Position numbers and translations under genes: made by a program
Assembly (NCBI RefSeq): GCF_003367235.1
Contig: NZ_QRGP01000001.1
Location: 992,001-1,056,000, forward strand
Length of the DNA stretch: 64,000 nt
Source of the DNA: Sphingorhabdus pulchriflava
GTDB lineage: Bacteria > Pseudomonadota > Alphaproteobacteria > Sphingomonadales > Sphingomonadaceae
Direction of reading: 5' to 3'
In this document: positions 49,375-57,916 of the stretch, piece by piece
How the letters are laid out: the number at the start of each line of letters is the position of its first letter
Numbering within the stretch: position 1 is the stretch's first letter
Notes under the pieces: model-generated
The model's database searches: none
Told to the model about the DNA's origin: nothing
The model's input: only the letters and a program-made list of their open reading frames with translations

Positions 49375-50078
49375 ACACCTTCCGCATTGTAGATTTGCGT
49401 GAAATCGCGCGAGTCACGAACGATCATCGCAGAAGTAGCCACAATTTCCTTCTCCACCAGATTGGAGAAACCGATGTCGAGCATAGGCCGGAAATGATAG
49501 TGGATTTCGGCAAACATCACGGCTCCATATTCAGGGGCAGTCACCTGACGACCAGCCGGACCGATGCCGTCGACGTTCCCATGGGTGCCCGGCTTGCCAT
49601 AAAGTGGCTGATAGTGTGTGCCCGGGCCTGAGCAGCGCTGCCAACGAATGCGGAATTTGTTGCTGGGGTTGGGGTTGGCTACCGGTTCAACGCTGGATAG
49701 GAAAATGCGGGCATTTCCGCGTGCAACGATCTGGTTGGTACCCGGATCGAGATAGGGGTGGAATCCGTCAATGGTCAGGCCGCGGCCTTCATGCCGTGCA
49801 CCGGTGAAAACGTCGTTGATGTCGATTTCAGACACACGCTTCGCCGTCAAAAGGCTGTTGGCACCCATTCGCGCGGCGTTATCCGCGACGTGCACGACAA
49901 TCTGGTTTACCTGCATCGTTGTCGCCGCATAATTTGCGGTTTCAAGGCCAGCGACCGCCAGTCCCATAAAAAATGGTAGCGATATGGCAAATTCGACTAG
50001 CGCTAGACCACTTCGGTCATTGCGCAATTCCACTGCAAAGTTGCGGAATTTTTCGGTGTTTTTCCGGGTATCAATCAT
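49353..50078 (-). CDS. TadE-family pilus/pseudopilus assembly protein
   Basis: 241 residues from ATG 50078 (MIDTRKNTEK), whose start overlaps the stop of the previous gene. The N-terminus shows the TadE pattern: a short charged head, then DRSGLALVEFAISLPFFMG, with the conserved Glu after the cleavage-like Gly, and a hydrophobic helix. The rest is an extracytoplasmic domain with two cysteines (RCSGPG and the last-but-one residue) that could pair. It is the last of three Tad-type genes. Confidence 0.82.
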   Translation of the reverse strand: MIDTRKNTEKFRNFAVELRNDRSGLALVEFAISLPFFMGLAVAGLETANYAATTMQVNQIVVHVADNAARMGANSLLTAKRVSEIDINDVFTGARHEGRGLTIDGFHPYLDPGTNQIVARGNARIFLSSVEPVANPNPSNKFRIRWQRCSGPGTHYQPLYGKPGTHGNVDGIGPAGRQVTAPEYGAVMFAEIHYHFRPMLDIGFSNLVEKEIVATSAMIVRDSRDFTQIYNAEGVTPSTCS

Positions 50079-50697
50079 CGCAGTTTCTCGTCTGTGGGGC
50101 AGCATAGGCTGCTTGCTCGGCATAAGGCTGGTTTGCCAGCACGGTGTTTGCAGCAATGGTGATCTGTTCGGGCAATCCGATCAACTTGGCGAGCGGGAAC
50201 AGGCGGTCATAGGTCACCGTTACCGTTACGATTGAAACGTCCTTTGCGCCCCCCTGGCCTTCGTCACCACCGTCTGAGTCCCATACTTCGTTCAAATTGG
50301 CATCGACATAGGGTTCACCATTGTCACAGACGCCATTGTCATTTGTGTCGGTATAGTCTTCTTCTTCGGCATTGAATGCGTTCGAGAAGTTGCGGTAATA
50401 GCGACGCTTGATTTTGATGTCCTGGGCGGGATCGATGTTCTTGTTGAGCTTTCGTATCTGCATTTTGATACGGGCGTCGATCGCCTCTTGCTTAGACAAA
50501 ACGCCTCCATCTTCGAGCGATGAATCGCGCGCCACTTCCTGAATCGCGCCGTCGATGACGGTCCGCATATACAGTGTGTGGCCGACATCCATCGTCCCAA
50601 GCAACATGGTGATGACGGCAGGCGCAATCAAACCGAATTCGGTGACCGACACACCCGATTGGTTGCGAAGCAGCTTTTGCATGTCGAGTTTTTTCAT
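50071..50697 (-). CDS. TadE-like protein with calcium-loop-like repeat
   Basis: 208 residues from ATG 50697. The N-terminus has NQSGVSVTEFGLIAPAVITM (TadE signature with Glu in the helix). The extracytoplasmic part carries an Asp/Asn-rich segment, DYTDTNDNGVCDNGEPYVDA then NLNEVWDSD, with spacing like EF-hand or thrombospondin type 3 calcium loops. The C-terminus has VSIVTVTVTYDRLFPLAKLIG. It lies 11 bases after the TadG-like gene and overlaps the next. Confidence 0.8.
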   Translation of the reverse strand: MKKLDMQKLLRNQSGVSVTEFGLIAPAVITMLLGTMDVGHTLYMRTVIDGAIQEVARDSSLEDGGVLSKQEAIDARIKMQIRKLNKNIDPAQDIKIKRRYYRNFSNAFNAEEEDYTDTNDNGVCDNGEPYVDANLNEVWDSDGGDEGQGGAKDVSIVTVTVTYDRLFPLAKLIGLPEQITIAANTVLANQPYAEQAAYAAPQTRNCDD

Positions 50698-50708
50698 CGC
50701 AACGATCC

Positions 50709-52835
50709 TCACGTAGTCAGGCGCAGGGCGGCAATCTGCCCGGCGATCTGCTTAAACTGGGTCGTCAGGCTGACCCCTGCCTGATATTGGAAGAACTTGC
50801 CCGGCGAAGCACATGCCTGCAGCCTCGCATTGGTCGAACCGGAAACGTCCGAACCATAGGATACGACCCACAGGGTGATGTTCATATTCTTGACCGCCGT
50901 GCAAAGCGCTGCAGTCCGATCGTCTGTCAAGGTGTTCAACTGCGAAGTGGACGGAGCGCCATCGGTCTGGAGTCTGTCAAACCACGGAACATTGTAGGCT
51001 GACAAGGCATCAGGATTGGCGTTGGTGTCGCCGTCGGTCATGAAAATCATGTGCCGCTGCACATTATCGTTCACAACCGCGTTATGCGTGGCGAAAATTC
51101 CGGTGGGCGACATCAATCGGGCACCCCACAACATGCCGATGTCGTGGAACGTATACCCGTCCGTGGTCAGATTGTTGATATATGTCTGAAACACGCTGGC
51201 ATCCCAAACTTCCAAAAGCTTGGAAGGAGATGGGCACGCTGTTGTCGTGGAACCTGATGTCGGACGGCTGAAATTGGACGTCGTCGTGACCGGGTTAAGC
51301 GTCCAGCCGTTCGAGTCGCTACGCGAATACAGCACGTTGGGGAGTCGAGGCCCCCACAATGTGGTCGGGTCTGACGGATTGGGTATGAGGTCGATCGCCA
51401 TATCCTTTTGCGGCGATGACGCTGACGTATCCCATGTCGTCACATTTTTCTGCGTAGGCCGTTCGAGGATGCAGCCGTCCCAGTTGATAGTCGTATTGGC
51501 CCCGCTTGTTCCAATCGGAAGCGTGAGTGAACTGTTGTAGCTGTTCGTTGCTGTATTTTTGAGCGCAGAAACGTTCACTTCCATACGGTCATATGTCCAG
51601 TTGTTGAATATCGTCTTCGGTATCCAAGTCACTGGCCGTGAAGCCGTATATTGCGTTGTTTTAACCGACGAGCTCACCTTGCGCTGCAATACACAACTCT
51701 TGTTTTTGCTGGGATTGCTGTCCGTCGGTACATATCGATATTCCGTCGATCCGCTCGTTTCGGTTTTTTCGTAGTAAGATGTCGTGGAATTGGCCGGATA
51801 GCTCGGCGTGTCCGTCGACGTTTCATAAGGCCCGTTTACCGTGGGCCCAGTGTTCTGCGTCGGCGGCCAGCTGATATTGTTACAATTAAGCGGTGCTTTG
51901 CTGACCGACACGGTTTTCAGATACAACGTACCGTTGATCGTTATGTTGTTCCCCATATTTTGCCAGCTACCGGTAGTCGGATTGGTGGAAGGAGAACCGC
52001 TTTGTGTCAGGGGGCCTGGTGCGCCCAATGTATAGCTATTGTCGGGATCAACCGTCGTATTGGCACGACGGGTCTGATAGAACCAAGTATCAGCCATATA
52101 CTCTAGCGGAAGCAGTCGACCGACATTGACGTTGATTGAATAAGGCACAAATCCAAAACGGATCTGAGATGTGTTCGACGCAGACTCGACTGGTTCAGCG
52201 GTTTCACCGCATTGCGCAGCGGTCACGTCGGCAATGTTTTTCTGGGTCAGCGTTTCATAGAAGCACTTAACAGCCTTGCGCAGCTCGGTAATCTTCACCG
52301 GATTTGTCGCAGAAACTGATTGGCTTGAATTAACCGGATCGTCCATTGAGCCGGTCGTATCGAGCACGAACATCACGTCTGAATTGGGGATGCGCATTTC
52401 CGCACTGCAGCTGACGCTGATGGTTCGCTCTTCCTGGCCGAGCACTTTCATCAGCGTCATCGGGATGTCGACTGATGCTGTTCCGGTGACTTTGCCCCCG
52501 GATTCGGAGAAGGACTTTGCGAGGCTCTCCGTTCCATATGCACCGCTCTCGAAGTTGGCAAGAAATGCGGCGTTCGCCTGAGAATTGGCACGGCCGCTAT
52601 TGTCGGCCCATGCCCCTCCTGCCATGACCTTGCGCCCCATCAGCGCACCCGCATCGCACGCAGCCTGCAGGCGCGTTTGCGTCAGGTAGATGCGGCTCAT
52701 GTCTACACTGCCGCCGACAAGACCGATAACCGGAATGACAGCCGCCGCCATTATGGCGATGGTATTACCGGCTTCATCTTTACGCAGTCGTGAAAGCACG
52801 CCAGCGAGACTTTTGGTCTCCAGATTCTTCTTCAC
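50709..52835 (-). CDS. TadG-like protein with VWA domain
   Basis: 708 residues, starting at GTG 52835 after AGGGGA. The N-terminus has DEAGNTIAIMAAAVIPVIGL (TadG/TadE-like anchor) and LQAACDAGALMGRKV. A VWA domain begins with VMFVLDTTGSMDDPV (metal site), and its later strand HMIFMTDGDTNANPD lies some 440 residues on. The long intervening stretch is rich in Ser, Thr, Asn and Pro and includes many Tyr/Trp. That implies a large insertion in the VWA fold, likely surface-exposed. It is the first gene of the Tad trio. Confidence 0.85.
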   Translation of the reverse strand: MKKNLETKSLAGVLSRLRKDEAGNTIAIMAAAVIPVIGLVGGSVDMSRIYLTQTRLQAACDAGALMGRKVMAGGAWADNSGRANSQANAAFLANFESGAYGTESLAKSFSESGGKVTGTASVDIPMTLMKVLGQEERTISVSCSAEMRIPNSDVMFVLDTTGSMDDPVNSSQSVSATNPVKITELRKAVKCFYETLTQKNIADVTAAQCGETAEPVESASNTSQIRFGFVPYSINVNVGRLLPLEYMADTWFYQTRRANTTVDPDNSYTLGAPGPLTQSGSPSTNPTTGSWQNMGNNITINGTLYLKTVSVSKAPLNCNNISWPPTQNTGPTVNGPYETSTDTPSYPANSTTSYYEKTETSGSTEYRYVPTDSNPSKNKSCVLQRKVSSSVKTTQYTASRPVTWIPKTIFNNWTYDRMEVNVSALKNTATNSYNSSLTLPIGTSGANTTINWDGCILERPTQKNVTTWDTSASSPQKDMAIDLIPNPSDPTTLWGPRLPNVLYSRSDSNGWTLNPVTTTSNFSRPTSGSTTTACPSPSKLLEVWDASVFQTYINNLTTDGYTFHDIGMLWGARLMSPTGIFATHNAVVNDNVQRHMIFMTDGDTNANPDALSAYNVPWFDRLQTDGAPSTSQLNTLTDDRTAALCTAVKNMNITLWVVSYGSDVSGSTNARLQACASPGKFFQYQAGVSLTTQFKQIAGQIAALRLTT

Positions 52836-53088
52836 GGTCTAAATCCCCTGTCAAATCCAATTGGACTTATCGTGCCGTTTACGGGCACGGGTGTAACCGT
52901 CGCTTGAAGAAACAGGGTTAGGAACAGGTTAATTTGACGACGCGTAAAGAATGCTAAGTATTGAAAATTTGTAATTTCTCTCAAATTTGGGGGCTGTTGC
53001 GTTAACCTTCCGGCTATTTGGTGACCATGTGCCAAGCCAAATCTTCGCCCTTGTGCGTCGTCGCAATTGCGTGTTTTGGAATACCGGA
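52836..53088. other. Intergenic region upstream of the Tad operon, with leader hairpin
   Basis: This 253-base AT-richer gap separates divergent genes. CGTGCC-GTTTACG-GGCACG (52871-52889) is a perfect 6-base stem in the Tad leader, between the CtrA-like site and the GTG. The stretch nearer the squalene-synthase-like gene shows no clear promoter by eye. Confidence 0.4.
52915..52932 (-). promoter_or_regulatory. CtrA-like binding site upstream of the Tad operon
   Basis: On the minus strand TTAA-CCTGTTC-CTAACCC matches the CtrA consensus TTAA-N7-TTAA with one mismatch. It lies about 80 bases before the TadG-like start, a normal promoter distance. Tad/Flp pilus genes are classic CtrA targets in Caulobacter. 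Confidence 0.45.
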
Positions 53089-53703
53089 ATGGATATCGCG
53101 CAAAATCTCTCTCCCCCGCAGCGCTTGGCCGTGGCTTATGCCCGACGAGATCTGCGCGAGGCACTTTCGCTGCTGCTCGAATTTGACAACCGGTTAATGG
53201 CGCTGGCTTCGAAGGGCCAAGAATCTCTAATAATGCAATTGCGGTTAGCCTGGTGGCGTGAACAACTGGAAAAGAACAGTGATACCCGCCCGATAGGAGA
53301 GCCATTGCTGGCCAGGTTATCGGCGTGCGAGAATCCTGAGGGTTTGGTTCCTGGGATGCAATCACTGGTTGATGCATGGGAGCTCATTGTTTCGGCTGAC
53401 GGTGATGCAGAAAGTCCGGCAATAGTTGCCGCAAATAAAGCTCGCGCTGATGTTGTGTTCGGTAGCTATGCGTTTTGGTCGACCGGTGATCGCATATCGA
53501 CAGAGGCCTTCGATACTGCAGGAGATTGCTGGGCGCGGGGAAGTCTGGGGCTTCCCGCGTACGCTGGAAAAGCAGAGATACTCCCCGGCCTGAAGCCATT
53601 GAACCTTTTGTGGCTTGCTTATACCAGTGATAGAAACGCAACGGGTCTTGCTGGATTTCGAATATTTGTCCGGATGGGCTTGCATGCCTTGACTGGGCGT
53701 TAG
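53089..53703 (+). CDS. Squalene/phytoene synthase-like protein without catalytic Asp motifs
   Basis: 204 residues from ATG 53089. LSPPQRLAVAYARRDLREAL, LEFDNRLMAL and MQLRLAWWREQL match the N-terminal part of the squalene/phytoene synthase superfamily, close to the NDUFAF6-like branch. The two Asp-rich DxxxD motifs needed for prenyl condensation are not visible, and the protein is shorter than the family norm of about 270. It is therefore probably non-catalytic, perhaps like NDUFAF6, a respiratory complex I assembly factor (inference). Confidence 0.7.
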   Translation: MDIAQNLSPPQRLAVAYARRDLREALSLLLEFDNRLMALASKGQESLIMQLRLAWWREQLEKNSDTRPIGEPLLARLSACENPEGLVPGMQSLVDAWELIVSADGDAESPAIVAANKARADVVFGSYAFWSTGDRISTEAFDTAGDCWARGSLGLPAYAGKAEILPGLKPLNLLWLAYTSDRNATGLAGFRIFVRMGLHALTGR

Positions 53704-53754
53704 TTTTTCGCACAATCGGGTCCTTCACACAGGGTGGTGCCGGAGTGTTGAGCC

Positions 53755-54219
53755 ATGCGGAAGCTTTTGGCTGGCGCGGGGATTGCCTTGATCGCCTCTT
53801 CGTTGGGATATTGGTTCTGGCAGAGCTGGGCGGCAGCCGATCTGATCATTCCGCGACCGCCACCAGAGGAACCTGCGCCGCTGGAACTGCCTGTTGCGGG
53901 CAAAGACGCGCCAGCCTTTGGCGCTCCGCCGCCTGAACCGCCGAAAGCGACGAAGCTGAGCCGGGAGGAAGTGCGGTTCAACCGATATGATCGAAACCGC
54001 GACGAGCTGGTTTCGCGCATCGAGATGATGTCGAGCCGGACCAAAGATTTCAAAAAACTCGACCGCGATGGCAATAATCTGTTGTCGTTCGAGGAATGGG
54101 CTGCGGCTACTGGGGAGCGTTTTGCTGGGGCCGATTCCAACCGTGATAATCTATTGACCCGAAAGGAGTTTCTTTCCACCCGTCCCAAAAAAACAGCCAA
54201 GCCTAATTGCCGCTGCTGA
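53755..54219 (+). CDS. Membrane-anchored EF-hand calcium-binding protein
   Basis: 154 residues: an N-terminal signal or anchor helix ([19 protein letters not shown]), a Pro-rich linker (about residues 33-65), then three canonical 12-residue EF-hand loops at 79-90 ([12 protein letters not shown]), 103-114 ([12 protein letters not shown]) and 127-138 ([12 protein letters not shown]). All have acidic or Asn ligands at 1, 3, 5 and Glu at 12. It ends NCRC. It is probably a periplasmic calcium sensor or buffer; partner unknown. Its 3' end overlaps trmFO by 17 bases. Confidence 0.85.
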   Translation: MRKLLAGAGIALIASSLGYWFWQSWAAADLIIPRPPPEEPAPLELPVAGKDAPAFGAPPPEPPKATKLSREEVRFNRYDRNRDELVSRIEMMSSRTKDFKKLDRDGNNLLSFEEWAAATGERFAGADSNRDNLLTRKEFLSTRPKKTAKPNCRC

Positions 54220-55543
54220 GCCCGAATTCGGTCATCCAGCGCTGCAGTTCGGTCCGTGCGCGGTTTGTCATGAAGGCCTTCCGTTCCTTCTTGTGCACCT
54301 TTCCCTCGGGCGGCGGGAAGAGGCCGAAATTGATGTTCATCGGCTGATAGCTTTCGGCCTCTGCATCGCCGGTGATGTGGTGCAGCAAGGCGCCAAAAGC
54401 GGTCGTTTCGGGCGGCGGCGCGAAGTCGCGCCCTGCCAGCTCGTTCGCTGCCATGATCCCCGCCATCAAGCCGACCGCGGTACTTTCAACATAGCCTTCG
54501 CAGCCGGTTATCTGCCCGGCAAAGCGGATATGCGGCGCAGATTTCAGCCGCAACTGGCGGTCGAGCAAAATGGGCGAACGGATGAACGTGTTGCGGTGCA
54601 ATCCGCCCAGTCGTGCAAATTCGGCCTTCTCCAGACCAGGGATACTGCGGAACAATTCCACCTGCGCGCCATGCTTCATCTTGGTCTGGAATCCGACCAT
54701 GTTCCACAGCGTGCCCTGCTTGTTATCCTGTCGCAATTGCACCACCGCATGTGGCCAGCGCCCGGTCTTGGGATTGTCGAGCCCGACCGGCTTCATCGGC
54801 CCAAAGCGCAACGTATCAAGCCCGCGTTCGGCCATCACCTCGATCGGCATGCAGCCTTCGAAATAGGGCGTGTCGGTCTCCCACTCCTTGAACTCGGCCT
54901 TGGGAGAATCGAGCAGGCCTTGATGGAAGGCGAGATACTGGTCCTTATCCATCGGGCAGTTGATATAATCCTTGCCATCGCCCTTGTCCCAGCGCGAGGC
55001 GTACCAGGCGACGTCCATGTCGATGCTGTCATGATAAACGATCGGCGCGATGGCATCGAAAAAGGCGAGGCTGTCTTGCCCGGTTGCAGACAAGACGCTT
55101 TGCGCCAGCGATTGCGCGGTCAGCGGACCGGTCGCGACAATGGTGAGGCCGTCCGCCGGGAGTGTGTCGACTCTTTCGCGGACGATTTCGACATTGGGCT
55201 GTTCGGAGAGTAGCCGCGTGACCTCGCCCGAAAACACGTCGCGGTCGACGGCCAGCGCCGAACCCGCAGGCACCTTTGCCACTTCCGCCGCGCGCATCAC
55301 CAGCGAGTCCAGACGCCGCATTTCCTGATGCAACAGGCCAACCGCATTATTATCAGCATCGTCCGAACGGAAGCTGTTCGAGCAGACCATTTCGGCGAGA
55401 CCATCGCTCTGGTGTGCTGGCGTCATATCGCCGCCACCGCGCATTTCGGACAGGCGCACCTTGACCCCGCGCTTGGCAAGCTGCCACGCCGCTTCGCTTC
55501 CGGCGAGCCCGCCGCCGATGATATGAACCTGATGATTAGACAT
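54203..55543 (-). CDS. trmFO: tRNA (uracil-54-C5)-methyltransferase TrmFO
   Basis: The folate/FAD-dependent enzyme that makes ribothymidine at position 54 of tRNA. From ATG 55543 ([11 protein letters not shown]) it has 446 residues, the family length. FAD-binding [20 protein letters not shown] begins at residue 6; [20 protein letters not shown] is the family signature with the active-site Cys, and [19 protein letters not shown] is at the C-terminal end. The frame is open for another 800 bases upstream, but that part is antisense to nnrD. Confidence 0.96.
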   Translation of the reverse strand: MSNHQVHIIGGGLAGSEAAWQLAKRGVKVRLSEMRGGGDMTPAHQSDGLAEMVCSNSFRSDDADNNAVGLLHQEMRRLDSLVMRAAEVAKVPAGSALAVDRDVFSGEVTRLLSEQPNVEIVRERVDTLPADGLTIVATGPLTAQSLAQSVLSATGQDSLAFFDAIAPIVYHDSIDMDVAWYASRWDKGDGKDYINCPMDKDQYLAFHQGLLDSPKAEFKEWETDTPYFEGCMPIEVMAERGLDTLRFGPMKPVGLDNPKTGRWPHAVVQLRQDNKQGTLWNMVGFQTKMKHGAQVELFRSIPGLEKAEFARLGGLHRNTFIRSPILLDRQLRLKSAPHIRFAGQITGCEGYVESTAVGLMAGIMAANELAGRDFAPPPETTAFGALLHHITGDAEAESYQPMNINFGLFPPPEGKVHKKERKAFMTNRARTELQRWMTEFGLSSGN

Positions 55544-55604
55544 AGGCCGCGCCGCTATCAAAAAAGCGTGGCGATGCACAGGCAAAAGCGGCATGCTTTG
55601 CAGC

Positions 55605-56444
55605 ATGAGCTTTCTCTGCACCATTTCCGATGAGCGGGTGATCGAGCGCCCAGTGCTGCTGGTGCCGCCTGCTGACACGCACAAATATGCGCGGGGGAGT
55701 GCGATGGTGTTCAGCGGGCCTGCCTTGCATACGGGCGCATCGCGATTGACAGCGCAGGCGGCGTTGGCGGTCGGGGCAGGGTTGGTGACGCTGGTGGGCG
55801 AGCGCGACGCACTGCACGAGCATGCCGCCCATGTGACGGCGATCATGCTGCGTGAGGAAGACGCGCATCTGGCGATCGTTGATGAACGCGTACGTGCGGC
55901 AGCCATCGGGCCGGGGGCCGGGGTTTCGTCGCATACGCGCGATACAGTGATGCACCTCCTCAAAAAAGGGGTTCCACTTTTGCTCGATGCGGATGCGCTG
56001 ACCAGCTTCGAAAATTGCCCGGCGAAGCTGTTTGAACATCTGCACGACCAGATCGTGTTGACACCGCATGAAGGCGAGTTCGCTCGGTTGTTTCCCGCAA
56101 TTGATCTAGCAGACCGCAGGACCGCGGCACGATTGGCAGCGGAAGTGAGCGGGGCCGTGGTTCTGCTCAAAGGCCCGGAAACCGTGGTTGCTGCACCGGA
56201 TGGGCGTTTGGCAGTCAACCGGCATGCTTCGCCTTGGTTGGCCACAGCAGGATCGGGCGATGTGCTGACGGGGCTGGTCTGCGGGACACTCGCGCAAGGA
56301 CATACGGCGTTCGAGGCTGCATGCATCGCTTGCTGGCTGCATGGCGACATCGGCGTGCAGGGAGGGCCGGGATTGACTGCCGATCATATGGTTGGCCTGA
56401 TTCCGCTTGTCTTGGCGGAATGCCTAAGCGAAGGGAAGGGATGA
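55605..56444 (+). CDS. nnrD: ADP-dependent (S)-NAD(P)H-hydrate dehydratase, stand-alone
   Basis: NnrD repairs hydrated NAD(P)H using ADP. About 279 residues (an ATG at 55593 is also in frame). The ribokinase-like fold shows [54 protein letters not shown] and the catalytic [15 protein letters not shown]. The N-terminal NAD(P)HX epimerase domain, fused to it in many bacteria, is absent. The stop overlaps the following start by 4 bases. Confidence 0.92.
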   Translation: MSFLCTISDERVIERPVLLVPPADTHKYARGSAMVFSGPALHTGASRLTAQAALAVGAGLVTLVGERDALHEHAAHVTAIMLREEDAHLAIVDERVRAAAIGPGAGVSSHTRDTVMHLLKKGVPLLLDADALTSFENCPAKLFEHLHDQIVLTPHEGEFARLFPAIDLADRRTAARLAAEVSGAVVLLKGPETVVAAPDGRLAVNRHASPWLATAGSGDVLTGLVCGTLAQGHTAFEAACIACWLHGDIGVQGGPGLTADHMVGLIPLVLAECLSEGKG

Positions 56445-57106
56445 CCCAAGACCTCGCACATAAACGCCCGTGGCTGTTTGCCAGTTTGCTTTTCGGGCTC
56501 ACCTATCCGCTTAGCTGGCAGCTTCAGATGCCTGAAATAGCTTCGATTGCGTGGAAGATGGGCGGGGTGGGGTTGCTTGCCGGTTTTGCCTTGCGCAAGC
56601 ATCATAGCGGGGAATTTCTGCTGCTCGCGGCGGTGATGGCCTTTTGGGCGCTGGGCGATGGCTTGCTGGAGATCGACATGATCTGGGGCGCGATTGCTTT
56701 TGCCATCGGCCATGTCGTCGCCATTGCGCTGTTTCTGCGGCACCGGCGGGTGCATCCGGTTTTCAGCCAGAAATTGCTCGCGATAGCGGTCTTCATTCTC
56801 GCGCCGGTGATTGCCTTTTTCCTGCCCGCCGAGCGTGAGTTGGGGATTCAAGCGGCAGTTTATACCTTGTTCGTCGCAGGAATGGCGGCCTGCGCATGGA
56901 ACAGCAACTTCCCCCGCTATCGTGTGGGCCTTGGCGCGATGGCCTTTGTCGCCTCCGACCTGCTGATCTTCGCACGGGCAGGGGCGCTGGCCGAGGCGGG
57001 CTGGGTCAGCCTTGCCATCTGGATGTTGTACTATGGCGGCGTGTTGATGGTTGCGACCGGGGTGGTGACCACTTTGGTCAAACGCGGGCATTTCGCCGAA
57101 GGGTGA
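56441..57106 (+). CDS. YhhN-family membrane protein (lysoplasmalogenase-like)
   Basis: 221 residues with about eight predicted helices. GDGLLEIDMIWGAIAFAIGH and FVASDLLIFARAG contain the Asp residues conserved in the YhhN/TMEM86 family. TMEM86B is a lysoplasmalogenase and some bacterial members show that activity, but the role here is inferred. ATG 56441 overlaps the nnrD stop (ATGA); the longer open frame to the left is out of frame with nnrD and not coding. Confidence 0.85.
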   Translation: MTQDLAHKRPWLFASLLFGLTYPLSWQLQMPEIASIAWKMGGVGLLAGFALRKHHSGEFLLLAAVMAFWALGDGLLEIDMIWGAIAFAIGHVVAIALFLRHRRVHPVFSQKLLAIAVFILAPVIAFFLPAERELGIQAAVYTLFVAGMAACAWNSNFPRYRVGLGAMAFVASDLLIFARAGALAEAGWVSLAIWMLYYGGVLMVATGVVTTLVKRGHFAEG

Positions 57107-57130
57107 GTGACCGTCCACAGCGAATCCATG

Positions 57131-57916
57131 TCAGTTCGCCGGATTAGCTGCTGATGGAACTATCGTCGCGACCGCCTTTTCCATCGCTCTTTGGGAGACG
57201 GTTATCGTCCCGCTCCTGCTGAAATCTAGGTCGAGCGTGATTGCAACGGTCAGCGCAAGCAGGGCAACGGTCAGCCCCGAAGGCAGGATCATGCGTCGCC
57301 CGACTTCGCCCAGCCGCCAACCCACAAGCCCGGTCGTGAACAGCATGAAGAACAGCAGCATGGCGAGCATCGAGCCGGGCAAATGTGCCGTCCTCCGCTC
57401 CTCCCTTTCTGCCGCCAGATCAAAGCTTTCGTTCAGCGGATCGAGTATCAACTTGTTGTCGACCACCGCCTCGCCATTGGCAAGTGCTGCAATCACGGCA
57501 TTCCACACGGCTGTTTGCTGCTGCTGGGTCTGTTTGGAAAAGGCGACCGCATCATCGCCATGGTCGCTGGCGAGCGACCATTGCAAGCGCGACTCTGCGT
57601 AGCGTCGGAACGGTTCGACGATCCTTTCACGATCGGCGCGATCAATGGCCTGTATCCGCAACCAGCTGGTGCCGAGCGCATTGGCCTCTGCAATCACCAG
57701 ACTGCGTCGCTCTTCATGCCTCTGCAACGCCAGCGAAAAGGTGAAGCCCAGCAGCAAGGCAAGAAGGCCCAAAGTCGCGGAGGCGAGAAAGTCTGACCCC
57801 TCTTTTTCATCCTCGCTGCGCCGTTGCCGCGACAGCCGAAAGCCGCATTCCAGCGCGACATAGAGCAAGATGAAGACGACAATCCCCAGCAGCCAGATTG
57901 GAGTGTTCAACAGCAT
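57131..57916 (-). CDS. Bestrophin-like DUF4239 membrane protein
   Basis: 261 residues. An N-terminal helix (IWLLGIVVFILLYVALECGF), then LASATLGLLALLLGFTFSLA, a soluble middle with RHEERRSLVIAEANALGTSWLR in parts, and two C-terminal helices around MLLFFMLFTTGLVGWRLG. This arrangement matches the DUF4239 family, annotated bestrophin-like; channel activity is unproven. The start overlaps the end of the upstream gene by 10 bases. Confidence 0.75.
   Translation of the reverse strand: MLLNTPIWLLGIVVFILLYVALECGFRLSRQRRSEDEKEGSDFLASATLGLLALLLGFTFSLALQRHEERRSLVIAEANALGTSWLRIQAIDRADRERIVEPFRRYAESRLQWSLASDHGDDAVAFSKQTQQQQTAVWNAVIAALANGEAVVDNKLILDPLNESFDLAAEREERRTAHLPGSMLAMLLFFMLFTTGLVGWRLGEVGRRMILPSGLTVALLALTVAITLDLDFSRSGTITVSQRAMEKAVATIVPSAANPAN

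Noticed and set aside
52832-53377. 181-codon minus-strand open frame upstream of the TadG-like gene
   Set aside because: It overlaps the squalene-synthase-like gene in antisense and includes the Tad promoter region; composition is not protein-like.
55544-56350. Upstream extension of the trmFO frame, giving a 715-residue protein
   Set aside because: The added part is antisense to nnrD and has no homology to Trm[14 protein letters not shown] is the natural N-terminus.
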